Shown piece after piece: positions 22,713 through 35,214 of a stretch of DNA of 64,000 nt. The stretch spans positions 50,352,569 to 50,416,568 of the forward strand of contig CM075766.1 in NCBI GenBank assembly GCA_037974665.1, read 5' to 3'. Made by a program: the position numbers and the translations under genes. The notes beneath the pieces were generated by a model. It was not told the origin of the DNA and ran no database searches. It worked only from the letters and a program-made list of their open reading frames with translations. Numbering within the stretch: the stretch's first letter is position 1; each line of letters starts with the position of its first letter. The stretch is from Ehretia macrophylla (taxonomy: Eukaryota; Streptophyta; Magnoliopsida; Boraginales; Ehretiaceae).

Positions 22713-25700
22713 GAACTTCTGTTGATTATTATTATTACTTTACGAGACGAAAGAAACTGTTTGACATATAGCACAAGGGTGGTGCCAGTGAGCAAGTGTA
22801 GCCTTATTAATTACTCACATGGAAATATTCACATTTGAAGAAATTTTTCCTACTTCTTTCAATCGAAATGTCAACAACGTCAAATCAGGCTAGTTTTCAG
22901 TAAAATTTAGTCTGTGTATCATGTGGATGTTTCTGAAGAAGCTTCAGGCTTTTTTCTTCGCTGCATGCGAATTTTAACAAAAATTGTATAGCCTGATGTT
23001 ACAGGTCAAGTAGTTACATCAGGTATCATAGTGGAGGATATAGCGTTGGAAGCCGAACTCTTACACCTCTCCTATCTTTTTGTTTACATTTATGGATTTG
23101 GAGACATTTCTCCATTTTATCAAATCTCTATTTTAATTTTATCCCAATAATTTTTCAATTTTAGAGATTTTAGTCATTTGACAATGGGAACGAGATAGAA
23201 AATGGATAGAGGAGTTGAATATTAATACGAGGATCCCATATATTTTCACAGGAGTTGTTAGAACTGTTTAGACTAACCGTTTCCTTACATTTAAAATATT
23301 TGTACTTTTAGTAAAGTTGTTATAGTTGGCTTAAAAATTATAGTCTCCGATTAAGTATACAATGCTTTAAAATATATCTGAAATAATTAGTCTCTAAAAT
23401 CACTTAAGCTCCACTAATTTTTTTTACATATAGTCATTAAAATTACTAAATCTCATAAAATATTCTAAATTCACACCTACGAGTGTTCATTTTCTTTGAA
23501 CAATAATTAAGAAATGTGGACGACAATCATTCAACGAAAAATTCTTGAGCAATTCCATTACTGACTAAGAAAGAAGGAAAATTACATGATACGGACTAAC
23601 TGGAAAAATGTTAGCACAAAATTTCATGTCTTGGACGGCAGTGGCCGTCTACGTTGACTGAACAACCTCCAAATTGGCGAGCTGGAAAATGAGTCGGCGA
23701 TGACATACAATGTGTATCTTTTTTCAAGTTGCGAACGGACACGGCTCTTGCTCTAGACAAACTGATCCTACTAATTGATTTGGTCGGAAGGTAAATGTAC
23801 CTACCTCACAGGTGGAAGAAAGCTCTCCCGTCCGATTCATTAACACGTGATATTCTCTTCTTGTGAAACAGATTTACACATATTATATGTGCGTTGATCG
23901 GTTTGTAAATTTTGAACTGACTTATCACTTTAAAAGTTGACTCTTTTATCGTCTACTAAATATGTTGATGAAGCTGCTTGAGAGGGACAAGAAGGGTGTT
24001 TCAACCCTTAGGTCTATCTTGCAATTGTAATAAGTTTTTGCTTATGGTAACTTTCATGATTATATAAAGTACAAAATAAATTGTGATGAGCAAAGTCGTA
24101 AACCAATATATAATCTCCTACATAATAAAATATTTAGGGGAATTATGAAAGGACAAGAGGAATATGAAGAATCCATGTATCCAGTCATATATTGAATTCA
24201 TGTTCTTGAAAGATTCATGTAATCACATAAATTATAATCTTACACATTAACGTGTACTTAGCAAGGTTAGTAGTTCATTATAATCCACATTATGGTGTAT
24301 TTATTGAGGTTATTCATCCCCTTGAGATTTTAAAAAAAAGTTGGTAGTGGGGTTAGCCTGGGGTTAGTAAGTTTATGAAGGGCTATTTCTAATTAAGTCC
24401 ATGATGGGTGAAATTAATTGGAAGATTACTATATAAAAGATTTTTAGTCACTCTCTCAACTCACCATCTCTAATGTTTGTTATTTTCATCAATTGGCAAA
24501 CATAGAAGTGTATAAAGTAATGGGAAAAAATATCAAATTAGTCGTAAGGTGTATGTAATGCATGTTATACACCACTAAAAATTATCTATATTAAGTTTAT
24601 ATACTATTATGTATATCTAAGTGATTCAAGAATATCGGGGTATGTTTTGGTTACTTAATTATGTTATGATGTTATAAGGCATGAGTTAAAGATCTGATTT
24701 TTTTCTTACAACAATAACACGACTTTAAACTTCCTTGATTAACAAAAAAAGAAAAAAAGAAAAAATTGATGTAACAATTTTTTATTTTTTTATTAGACAA
24801 GCAAGATTATATATTATTGAGTAAATGTATAATTTAGTCCATTATCTTTGATGTAATTTTCACTTTCATCCATTATCTTTCAAAATGAACCTTTTAGTCA
24901 ATTATTTTTAGTATAAATGACACTTTCATCCATTACTTTTCGAAATGAACATTTTAGTCCAATATGTTTCACATTAGTAACGCTGTTAGTCCAATTTCAA
25001 AACATATTAGAAGAAACATATTAGACTAGCGGCGTCACTAATGTGAAACATGTTGGATTAAAAGGTTCATTTTGAAATACAATTGATGAAAGTGTCATTT
25101 ACACCAAGAATAATTGACTAAAAGATTCATTTTGAAAAATAATGAATAAAAATAAAAATTACATAAAAAATAATGAATTAAATTATATATTTTCTTTATA
25201 TTATTCACCAAAAATGTATAATGTAACAAGTCTAAACTATCCGCATATTGGTTTCTGACAAAAGCCTCCATGCTAGGATCTCAAAGTCGAACTCTAAGTT
25301 CCAAGCTGATTTACAAATATTTCTATTAGACTCCCCTAATTAACTGACTTAATGATGAAATCATTGAAAAATGAATCTAAATAATCTCGGTCAAATTTCA
25401 AAGAAAGCGACATGCTTATCAAGAAACACTATTTTCAACCCAAGAATATTAAATTAACTGAGCTGTCTTAGTGTCTAAAATAATAAATAAAAGCCGAAAT
25501 GCAGCTCGGTTGCTCTCTTATTGTGTTATATAATAAAAAGGGAGGTTTTCTATATGAAGTTTTGAATTAAGTCTCAATTTTCCATTTAGCAAAAAAAACA
25601 AAAAAAGTATCAATTTTCCATCTGAACCTGGCGTGTTAAAAAAATTTCTTCTGATTTTCAACAGTTTATTTGAATTTGTCATCTACATCAAAATTCTTCG

Positions 25701-27020
25701 TTTCTGTAACAAATAATTTAATTTATTCACAGTCAATACATATAAGAAAATCAAGTAAATCTAGATATAGGAAAATTCGACAAAATATTAAGTATAGGAT
25801 GACTAATGGACTTTAAGTTTTCTTGGATGGCAAAGTTAAAATTTCATTAATCGAAAAAATGATTATTTTCAATTTGTCGCAATTAATTTTTTATTTCTCA
25901 CTTTTTCATATGGTCAATGAACGCAAAATTATTATAAATGGAGTACAAAGCCAACCGCATCTTGAATTCTTTCAAAATTAATGTGGGATGAAGTGTCTTA
26001 TACCAACTGTATCTTGGATTCTTTGGGCTAAGAAGAAAATATAAAGCCCAATTATGTTCTTATACATCCAACTGATTATAACAAACAGAAGGGTTGATGT
26101 TTTGCATATTTCAGCCTGCTTCAAAAGGCCCAAAACCACGCCATTGGCAATGGGTTCATCAGTTTTTATCCTTTTACTTCTCTTTCTTAGTGATACTTCT
26201 TGTTGAGGCTTTTACGGAAAAAAAAAAAAAAAAAAAACATTACCTTAAACATAATCCTTGATTGATTTCTTTAAACGTAATTACAAGCCAAATCACACTA
26301 AATCGAGCCTTTTTATCCTGTTAAGTTTCTTTATGTCAAACCAAACTAAATCAAAATTTTATTACACTAGGTGAGGTCGGTTTTTTTATGATTTACCCTA
26401 ATTTGTTCAAACCTATACTACCTACTACAAACTTTTGATGCATGTTGAGAGTTCAGTTTCATCAAATGTTGAGAAGAGTTAAAAGCTCATATCACTTCCA
26501 AAGCCATGGGAGTCTCAAAATAAATATGTAAAGACCATGTCATTGTGAAAAAATAAGTACCTTTTTGTTTAGTACTTTATTAGTTTGAAGTATGCGTTGG
26601 GTCATACCGCTATACAATAGAATTTACAATATTGAATTAAATCCAATATGATTATATATATTAAAGTAAGTTTCTCGTCATAAAAAAAAAAAAATACACG
26701 TTTCATTCACGTTCAACCAGGTGGAAGATGGGTAGGACTAAGTACTAACCAAAGCCACAAAGTATAGATGCAGTGGATAAACTTTCTAAAAATCTTGTTC
26801 CACAAAAAATAAACGTAACGGAAAATGAACAGAAGCCAAGAAAAATATTGTCCATGTCAACAGACTCCTTATAGCTCTTCGTGTATGCACCTCATAATAG
26901 TCCACATTTATCCATACATTGTTTTTTCCTCTTTATAATCTTAATCTACTCAACAATACCATAAGTTACTAAAACTTGCACGAAGAGACATTCGTCTAAC
27001 AAAATTACATCTAACAAAGT
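22713..27020. other. Intergenic region between receptor kinase and malate dehydrogenase
   Basis: AT-rich spacer holding the promoters of two divergent genes. Several TTGAC/GTCAA cores (for example near 22870-22885 and 23654) lie upstream of the receptor kinase, compatible with WRKY sites but common by chance. One foldback MITE at 24819-25196 and a poly(A) run near 26220 are the only clear structures. Confidence 0.55.
24819..25196. mobile_element. Foldback MITE, MULE type, 378 bp
   Basis: Almost the entire element is one long imperfect inverted repeat: the left arm from GTAAATGTATAATTTAGTCC mirrors the right arm ending GAATTAAATTATATATTTTC, with the centre near 25005. It is bounded on both sides by TATATTATT (24810-24818 and 25197-25205), a 9-bp target duplication as made by Mutator-like transposases. 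No coding capacity. Confidence 0.8.
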
Positions 27021-29536
27021 ATGCAGTCAAGAACAGAAGCTAACCAGCGCATAGCAAGAATTGCAGCTCATCTCCATCCTTTGAATCCCCAGGTGCATAT
27101 TATAATATAACCTTGAAGGGAATCATATTCAGTTTTTCAGTATGTCTTACATGCTCCTTTTTTTTATATGAATTTGAGATTTCATGATATTACCGTCGCG
27201 AGAGAGTTTTCCAGTGTGTCTGCATGCTGTCACTAAAAGATAGTGCTGATGGCTGTAGTTTATTGCTATTATCATGGACTGATGTGTAATATTTGTTTGA
27301 CAATGTAATGAAGATGGAGGAGAGTTCCATGTTGGGACGAGCCAATTGCAGAGCAAAAGGTGGTGCACCTGGATTCAAAGTTGCTATATTGGGTGCTGCT
27401 GGTGGGATTGGCCAACCACTTGCTTTGTTAATGAAGATGAATCCACTAGTCTCGGTTCTTCATCTCTATGATGTTGTCAACACTCCTGGTGTTACCGCTG
27501 ATATTAGCCACATGGACACTGGTGCAGTGGTAAGTACCTTTCTGATCATTATCCATAACTTCCGTCATTTCACATTCGTTTGTAAAAGATACGTGTCCAG
27601 TTTATGTATGTATTGCTGGATTTCAGGTACGCGGTTTTTTGGGACAACCACAACTGGAGAGTGCTCTAACAGGAATGGACCTTGTTATTATACCGGCTGG
27701 TGTGCCTAGAAAGCCAGGAATGACTAGAGATGACCTATTCAATATCAATGCCGGAATTGTTAGGACCCTTTGTGAAGGAATTGCTAAGTGCTGTCCTAAT
27801 GCAATTGTTAACTTAATCAGTAATCCAGTGAATTCTACAGTTCCAATTGCTGCAGAAGTTTTCAAGAAAGCAGGGACTTATGATCCAAAGAAGCTACTTG
27901 GAGTGACCATGCTTGATGTTGTGAGAGCCAACACTTTTGTGGTATGTATAAATGTTACAAGTGCTTATAACAAAATTATCTCCTGAAAGCTTTCTGTTCA
28001 AGCTCTACTCACCGATTACATCTTGAGTCCTGCGAGTCTACTAACGGGAACATTGTTGGTTATTCATGTTAACCTAATGAATTCTCTGCTTCATTGCCAT
28101 TTAATGGTTCCTTGAGCTTGACATCAGCTTTCTTGATCCAAACATATCATATATTTGAAAACTATGATGAGGCAGGCGTTTCAATTACTCGAGATACCAT
28201 ATTTCTTTAAGAAAAATTCGATGGAGAAATCGAAATTATAAGTTCTTTTCCTTTTCTGACGTTGATAATCTTAAGTTTCCTCTTTGTAGGCAGAAGTTTT
28301 AGGACTTGACCCTAGGGAAGTTGACGTTCCTGTTGTTGGAGGTCATGCTGGAGTAACAATTTTGCCTCTTCTTTCACAGGTACTAGAACACTCTTTCACT
28401 AAGCATTCAATTTACTTGCCTCAGGCATCGGTTGACTTGGTGCTTAGAGGACGAAACAGCTTACTTGCTTTCACTCTCAACAGGTTAAGCCTCCTTGCTC
28501 CTTCACTCCAGAGGAAACTGAATACCTTACAAAGCGCATTCAAGACGGTGGAACAGAAGTTGTCCAGGTAAGGTCAATCATCTTTTAGCGCATGCATACA
28601 GTACATATACTTGGAGATTAGCTCATTCATCAAGGAGTGGAAATTGATCGATGTTTAGTGAATATATATCAACATTAAAAATGATAAGGAATTTACAAAC
28701 ATCTTATACACTAGGATACTTTCAATTGTTTGTAACACTAACATGGAATTCGAGCTTGAGTATAATCCTAACGATGTGTACTCAGTTCTGCCCCATAAAG
28801 AATGCTTCTACCTCAGAAAACATAAGTTGTTCCTGTACATCACTATGACTTCTGCTAAAAATCCTTTCATCATACTGAAACTAAAGTGAATTGCCTATGA
28901 CATTAATCAGGAGAGGTTTTCCTAATCTTTGCAGGCAAAAGCTGGAGCTGGTTCTGCAACACTATCAATGGTTAGTTGTGATCTTTCTCAATTTTCTGCA
29001 TTTACGGCAGAATACTTTCGAAATTTTGTAAGAATAATGAGCAGCTGACAGTAGCAAATCTGTTGTTGGTTAGGCATATGCAGCAGTTAAATTTGCAGAT
29101 GCATGCCTCCGAGGATTAAGAGGAGATGCGGGTGTAGTCGAATGCTCTTTTGTATCGTCTCAGGTACTCTACGCAAGCTTCAGTTCTACTTGGAAATCCT
29201 TCCAACCTTTTTTGTAAGATTGCCTAACAAATATAAGAGTGATATGTGTCAGGTCACAGAACTTCCTTTCTTTGCCTCTAAGGTGCGACTTGGTCGTGGT
29301 GGAGCCGAAGAAGTCTACCAGCTCGGTCCCCTGAATGAGTACGAGAGGTATGATATAATCCCTTGATAGTGATGGCATTCACAAAACGGGCAACAACACA
29401 AGTTTTCTTAGTTGTTTTCTGCATAATGTAGTTTCGTCTTGCTCACTTGATGAATTTTTACAGGGTGGGTTTGGAGAAAGCAAAGCAAGAATTAGCAGTC
29501 AGCATCCAGAAGGGCATTTCGTTCATCAGAAAATAA
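27021..29536 (+). CDS. gMDH: Glyoxysomal/peroxisomal NAD-malate dehydrogenase with PTS2
   Basis: Interconverts malate and oxaloacetate with NAD, serving the glyoxylate cycle, beta-oxidation and photorespiration in peroxisomes. Nine exons: 27021-27092, 27314-27529, 27627-27941, 28290-28379, 28484-28567, 28935-28970, 29074-29163, 29253-29347, 29464-29536; 356 residues, the usual family length. Exon 1 encodes a PTS2 signal matching R-[IL]-x5-[HQ]-[10 protein letters not shown] (10-18). Cys36 in RANCRAKGG is the expected presequence cleavage point for the family. NAD-binding loop GAAGGIG (51-57), substrate-binding [21 protein letters not shown], and the catalytic [11 protein letters not shown] are all intact. 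One variation: [13 protein letters not shown] where relatives I recall have LGRCGIEEVYPLG. Convergent with the TIN1-like gene. Confidence 0.97.
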
Positions 29537-30152
29537 ACTTTTTAGAAGCTTTGTGTTATTCTCCACATATCACATGCACACTGAGATGTTTAATATCAAG
29601 CTTGTATCCGATGATAATAAGACTTAACTGGTTATCAAAGAGACTTGAACAATCATTTGGCATCCACGAATGCCTAGACTCGTCCCTTCAATATATACTA
29701 TATGCAGCTTACCAGCTCGGGAGGGGTCCGTTTAATACACATGTAGACCCCATCATCATGTGAGGCCCACTTATGCGAACAAGCTGAAACATTTTTCATT
29801 TAAGATAGCCAACACATCCTATTAAAAATGGGGTAAGTCGCAGACCTTATATAGCTGAGAGAGAATCTTATTCTTTCTAACTAAGAGAGAATCTTATTCT
29901 TTCTAAGAAAACTACACAAGTTAAAAAGAGTATAATTTGTATCAGCACACAGCATGAAAATGAGGTGCTCTAAATAGTCTATGATAGCTTCTTTCACAAA
30001 TTTCTACAGTATCAGATGCTGTCAGCTATCTGACGTATAAGATTAGTATACAACTTATGGAGGAAAACCAAAAGAAAAGAAAGAAAAAGAAAAAGAAAGA
30101 AAGTTGCTTCTTTACATTTTTCTCAACTTCCAAACTATCACCCTCCATGAGT
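29537..30152. other. Convergent 3' region of malate dehydrogenase and TIN1-like genes
   Basis: 3'UTR territory. Contains a 24-bp tandem duplication around 29859-29907 (GAGAGAATCTTATTCTTTCT core, twice) and a purine-rich A/G tract at 30066-30104. No gene seen. Confidence 0.6.
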
Positions 30153-32582
30153 TCATAAGGTGAATGGATTTGGAGGTGGATGAACAATTGGAGCGCTTGA
30201 CATGGTCACATTGCCCAGAAGTACGTTTGGCGCCACAGTGTCCTCTACAAGAACAGGATCAACCTGCATCACTCTCTCAGGAACAACCTTGTCCCCATCT
30301 ACCTTTGCCAACACTTCAAAATGCATCTTTACAGTCTCGGGCTTCGTCCTCCACTCAGGAAAACCCTCCGAACTGAACACGTCTCCTTCTTTTAGTTTCT
30401 TCTCGACTCCAAAACCTATTTTCACGAAAGTCTGGGCTGATACATCCACCTTCAACAACTTAAAAGAACCCTCCTTGTTCGCTTTTGGGCCCAATACAGA
30501 AGAAAGAAGTGCCTCAAAACCAAGCAGGTTAGAATTTGAGCCATTAATGGATGCAAGAGGCCATAATGTAGTGAAGCGACGAGGAGTTAGAAGTGCTGTC
30601 GCTTCTCCTTGGAGATCAATTGTGGAGATGGCTTCCGTGGCTTTCATCTTTGACACCGAAGAGAGCTCCACAAGGCCAGGTGCGAGGCGCTTAAGCTTAA
30701 GTTTGTTACTGGAAGATGCCGATGATGAGGTAGGGGATGCGAGAGATGTTGGACCAACAATGCGAAGGGACAGAAGAGCACCGCCTTGGGTACGGGAAAC
30801 ATGACGAAGTCGCTCTGCCAAAGTCAAGAGACCAGAGGCAAAACCATTATTTGTTAAATTCAAGGGGAGTGGAAGCTCGATAGGGTGTTGCAGGCTGACT
30901 GATCTGGCACCCTTAACAGTCACCACAGCGCCATCGGCCAAGATCACCTTTTTAAGCACACCAGCATCCACATCATGCTGCAGGCATCAAAAGAATGGAA
31001 ATGAAAACATTAATAAACAAATAAAAATACAAAGAAAACATAAATAAAAAGGGACTCTTTACCAAGTCTACATAATCTGTGATGCAACAAAGACATGCTA
31101 ACTAATTTAATGAAATAAGCTTTCTAAAAAAGATTTCAGGCCATCTGATGAATTATTTCTCAAACTCCACTTTAGCCTATTCAATTGACCAGACGCATCA
31201 CTGAAGACCAACCACAACCCGTACAATTTTACACCTCCCAAGGCCACCCTAAATCCACACATAATCTTCATGGAAATCCAGATGCATTAAATCATATAAA
31301 GCAGGAGTAGGTAATAGCTTCAAATCACAAGCCACTACATTTATAAAGCATAATTATATCATCCAAGTAGCTATAAGAACATCATTTCCAACTCTACACA
31401 TTCCAAAAGTCAAACAAGCTACAATTGAACAATTAACTCTACAAGGCAATAAACTTACCGGCAACGAAATCCTCATGTCCTTGGCATCCTGAATCCAGAG
31501 CTCCATTGGACCTGCCAACTGAAACGGAGCCAAAACAGGGATCTGATCTTCAATCTTTCGCCTCTCCACCAATCCATTTTCATTTCCAGGCCTCACCTGA
31601 TCCTCCACGCGGAAAATAGGCAGATCAACATACTCCCACCTATTCACATCCTCCAAAAGCTTCAAGGGAAGAACTTTATTGTCTATCTCCACATCAAATT
31701 CATATGCCACGGATCTTCCCACTAATGCGTCCCTCAAATCAAACCCGGATATCTTAAAGTCCTCACCTTTGAAGCCTAATCCCTTCACAATCGCTTCCTT
31801 CAAATCCTATAACCACAAAATAAAAATAAAATAATAAGATTACGATTCTACAATCAAGACCTCTACATACTAAAGACATAAATACGAAAATCGGTGATAG
31901 CTCTTGAAACAATTAAATCTATTCTCACAATCAACAATGTTGCATCATTATAAATTAAAGAAATATCCAAGGAGCCCTTCACTTATTTGCTCATAAAAAA
32001 TAAAAATAAAAATGAAACGGCATTTTCTTCTTCAACACACCCCCTCTCTCAAACCATGTAAATTTTATCAGCTCATCTAACAGCTTAAGCTATCAAAGAG
32101 GCACTCGTTTTATTTATTTACTATCTTCAACAATTACAATCAAAACAAACCATCAATATAATTTGAAAATACCCTCAAGAAGCCCTCTATGTATTCGCTA
32201 ATAAACATCATTTTAACTTGAAAATAACCAAACTAACACAGCACATTGCGTCTAATCAACCAACCTACGATACCAAAATCATTATAAACCAATAACAAAT
32301 CTAATACACAACGAATCGTGGGACAAGGCATCACAATATTTGCACAAACAAATTTATCAATCATCCAAAAAAGAAAACTTTGCTGTAAATTAACTCTTTT
32401 TTTTTATCAATTAAACATAAACCAAAACGAAAGGCAAAAAAAGATTAATTATTTAACAAAAATATACTTACAGAAATGGCTTTAGCATCTGGAGGATTAG
32501 CGATCAGAGCCGATATTAATGATGCTTCAATTGTTAACAAAGCCAAAGCAATGACAACAAAATTGAACAATCGCACAGCCAT
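30153..32582 (-). CDS. TIN1: TIN1-like (tunicamycin-induced) secretory-pathway protein
   Basis: Three minus-strand exons, 32582-32472, 31806-31459 and 30977-30153, all phase 0, give 427 residues. N-terminal signal peptide (hydrophobic 4-26, then ANPPDAKAIS). No catalytic motif is recognisable. Characteristic blocks: GFDLRDALVGRSVAYEF, LLEDVNRWEYVDLPIF, PFQLAGPMELWIQDA, DGAVVTVKGARSVSLQHP, and a Ser-rich stretch (SPTSSSASSSN). I recognise these from the family around Arabidopsis TUNICAMYCIN INDUCED 1, an ER-localised plant-specific protein induced by ER stress with a role in pollen; biochemical function is unknown. The promoter carries a motif resembling a split plant UPR element (32775-32799), which fits that assignment. 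Naming is from memory of the family. Confidence 0.82.
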
Positions 32583-32774
32583 CTTCTTACAAACGTTGAA
32601 TTGAGGGGTGTTTGGGTTGAAGTTTTGGGAGGTGTTATTCGATTTTTTTTTTTTTTTTTTTTAAGAACTTGGATTGGATGAAAATTTGTGAGGGAATAAT
32701 GGGGATTTAACTGTTTGTGGAGAAATAGAAGGTGAGAGATATTTCTGGAATTTGTGGTGGAGATTTGGAGAGGT

Positions 32775-32874
32775 GATGACGTGGAGGGAATGGACCAATG
32801 GGAGTGGAGAGAATGATGCTAGAGATGTGTTTGATTGGTCAAGGTTAACGAATTGGTATGTGCATTTGACGTGT
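32775..32874 (-). promoter_or_regulatory. UPR-type (bZIP60/bZIP28-like) promoter motifs of the TIN1-like gene
   Basis: About 190-220 bp upstream of the ATG, read on the gene's strand, are ATTGGTCC and ACGTCATC, the two halves of the plant P-UPRE ATTGGTCCACGTCATC, separated by 9 bp (32775-32799). The embedded CCACGTCATC is a bZIP-type ACGT core. A second core, ACACGTCA, lies at 32867-32874, and a CCAAT box (read on the same strand) at 32834-32838. The motifs are seen directly; function is inferred from published UPR elements. Confidence 0.6.
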
Positions 32875-33025
32875 AAAAAATTTAGATTTGTTTTTTGTTT
32901 CTGTTTTTCCTGGCGTAGTGGGGCCCAGTTCGTCCGCGTTTGTCTCTGTTGTCTGAAGTTGGACTTACGACGTCGTTTCTGTAACTTTGCAAGACTTGTG
33001 GCGAAAACGATGTAGAAAGTTGTTG

Positions 33026-33060
33026 GCTGACTCGAACCGGAGACTTTCAGTATCTTAGAC
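33026..33060 (-). pseudogene. Inverted tRNA-Val half-copy (anticodon and T arms)
   Basis: Read on the minus strand, this stretch matches the intact tRNA-Val next door from the anticodon loop through the T arm (CTCCGGTTCGAGTC identical), with a few substitutions including CTAAGAT instead of CTAACAC in the loop. The 5' half toward 33088 shows only weak similarity. It lacks a proper acceptor stem, so it should not be functional. Confidence 0.75.
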
Positions 33061-33082
33061 ATTCGTACAGGAGTTACATCAA

Positions 33083-33156
33083 GGTGTCGTGGTGTAGTTG
33101 GTTATCACGTCAGTCTAACACACTGAAGGTCTCCGGTTCGAGTCCGGGCGACGCCA
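33083..33156 (+). tRNA. trnV-AAC: tRNA-Val (AAC)
   Basis: 74 nt, intronless. Acceptor GGTGTCG pairs with CGACGCC (one G-T wobble) and the discriminator is A. D arm contains box A TGGTGTAGTTGG; anticodon stem TCAGT/ACTGA with loop CTAACAC gives anticodon AAC (33117-33119). T arm CCGGTTCGAGTCCGG is box B. A T-run downstream (33163-33171) is a Pol III terminator. Confidence 0.96.
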
Positions 33157-34519
33157 CTTGTTTTTTTTTTACCCTTTTGCTTAATCAGATTTTCTTTTTT
33201 CTTTTTCACATCCATTAGTGATAAAAAAAATTAAAAAAAATGAAGTAAACCCCCAAATGGAAAGGGAAGAAAAGCTGAAATTTTGTGGTATATTATAAAG
33301 AGGAAAGATCTTGGCTATTATTATATTATAATATGAGAAACAACAATGATTACTCACATCATAAATTGAAGTGGATAATTACTCTGTTAGAAGACCTGTT
33401 TTTTTTGTTTACTGCATTCATAATTACTATCTACAAATATTTACATTGATTACCATTTTTTTGGGATAATAGATAGTTAACGGATAATTACTCTGTTAGA
33501 GTTGGGTTGTTGGACTATTTTGTTATATATGCAGCCTTATTGTGAATGAACATGTTCTCTGGGTTGAGTTTATCATAATGGCATAGCCCACAAGTGTGGC
33601 AAAAACGTAAAAAAAGAACTCTGTAGTAGTTGAGTTGGGTCGAAACCCACACAAGCATGCGGGTTAGGTTTAAGTTTAAAAATCTTAACTTGATAAGAAT
33701 TTAGTCTACTTTGATTCGGTAACTCATCTCACTTCAACTCAACAACCTCTTTTGTGAAAAAAAAAATGAAAATTTTGTTGTTTATACATTTTCCCTCAAA
33801 ACATGTTAAATATTAGTTGTTTTGGGGAAAACGTAAAAAAGATTGTCACAACAGAGAAGTAGATTGGCAGGTAGGGAAATTGGAAGTAGTTGTGTGCATG
33901 AAGGACTAAATTGACACTGAAAGACGCACGCAAAGAATATCAGAGATGGAAGACAATTCTAAAGAAAATATATTTTTAAGGGGTCCAACTCGCTTAGTGA
34001 AGATCTCGAAGATCATTTATACAAAGAACAATATTAGTTGCATTGAAGAAATGAAGAAATTAAAACAATCCCTTATAATAGTTTTTATTTTGTCTCACAA
34101 CTAAAAATAATTATTTGGATTTGACTTTTCTTGTTTTGATATTTTTACTATTTCTTATTTCAATTTATGTAAGGTAAATTTGTTAAATTAATAAAACTTT
34201 TGAGATACTTTTAACAACCCTAGTATATAGAAGTTCATTTATATATATTTTTTGTTTTATTTTGTTTAATAAAAAAAAGGGGTCGGCACAAACCTGGCTC
34301 AATTAATCTATTTCATTTGCGTAGGAATAATTAATCGTACTAGAGTTCATTATTTGTGAATCTCAGTCTACCCCATCCTAACTCGGATAATAACGATGGG
34401 GCTACTGCAGTTTATCAAAATTTCAAAATTTGGAGCCATTTATTGAGAAGAAGTTTCAAATTTTATTTTCAAAGTCAAGATTCAATTATGGCATTCAAAA
34501 TTACTGATGATTACTTTAT
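33157..34519. other. Intergenic region without recognisable gene
   Basis: AT-rich spacer between the tRNA and the nested transposon. It holds a short direct repeat (GGATAATTACTCTGTTAGA at about 33373 and 33482). The segment at 34462-34487 is shared with 46166-46191 on the other side of the transposon. Confidence 0.55.
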
Positions 34520-34917
34520 GGGTAAATGGCACGGGATCCCTATATGATTTTATTCATGTACAAGTTTGCCCCCTTGTGTTTTGTAAAGTGCACGTTTGTG
34601 TCTTATGGTTTATGAAAAGGTGCACGTGTCCCTTCCCCCTCCCCCCATGTCCTGTTAGAAAAACCGTCAAACTTAACAACGAGTGTAGCACATGCACGAA
34701 TTTTGAAATGCTGCGAGTTTTTTTTGGGTAAATACACAGGCCCTCCTGTGGTTTTATTCATGTGCACGTTTGCCCCTGTATTTTGTAAAGTGCACAAGAC
34801 CCCCACGTAGTCGATGAAACGGTGCAGACGCCCTTAATGCTAATATTTGTTAATTTTTTAACAACACTGTTTAAAATAATGTATATGCCATTTTAAATAA
34901 ACATAATAATAAAAAAA

Positions 34918-35190
34918 AAACCAGCCCCACCATTCACCAATACCCGCTACCCCTCACTCTTACTCCCTACCACCCACCTCTACCCCCCACCTCCACTCCC
35001 ACCCCCACCCCCACTAGCACCATCCCTACAAACCTTCACCAACACCATATCAGTACTCCCAAACCCGCCGCCAGCATCCCTCACCCCCACCAGCCCCTAA
35101 CTCGCCACAAATATCACAAAAGTACCCCTCCCTACCAACACAACGTGACCATGCACAGCAGCACCTCAAAATTATTATTTACAATTGTGA
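34918..35190. repeat. C-rich low-complexity stretch inside the outer element
   Basis: Dominated by CCCCAC/CCACC-type runs, densest at 34983-35013; the minus strand has several G-runs of 3-6 and could form a G-quadruplex. Contrasts sharply with the AT-rich surroundings. No coding features. Confidence 0.6.
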
Positions 35191-35214
35191 ATTCACTACA
35201 AAAAAAAGGCTGAG

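Noticed and set aside
33026-33060. Second functional tRNA
   Set aside because: No acceptor stem or intact D arm; only the 3' half aligns.
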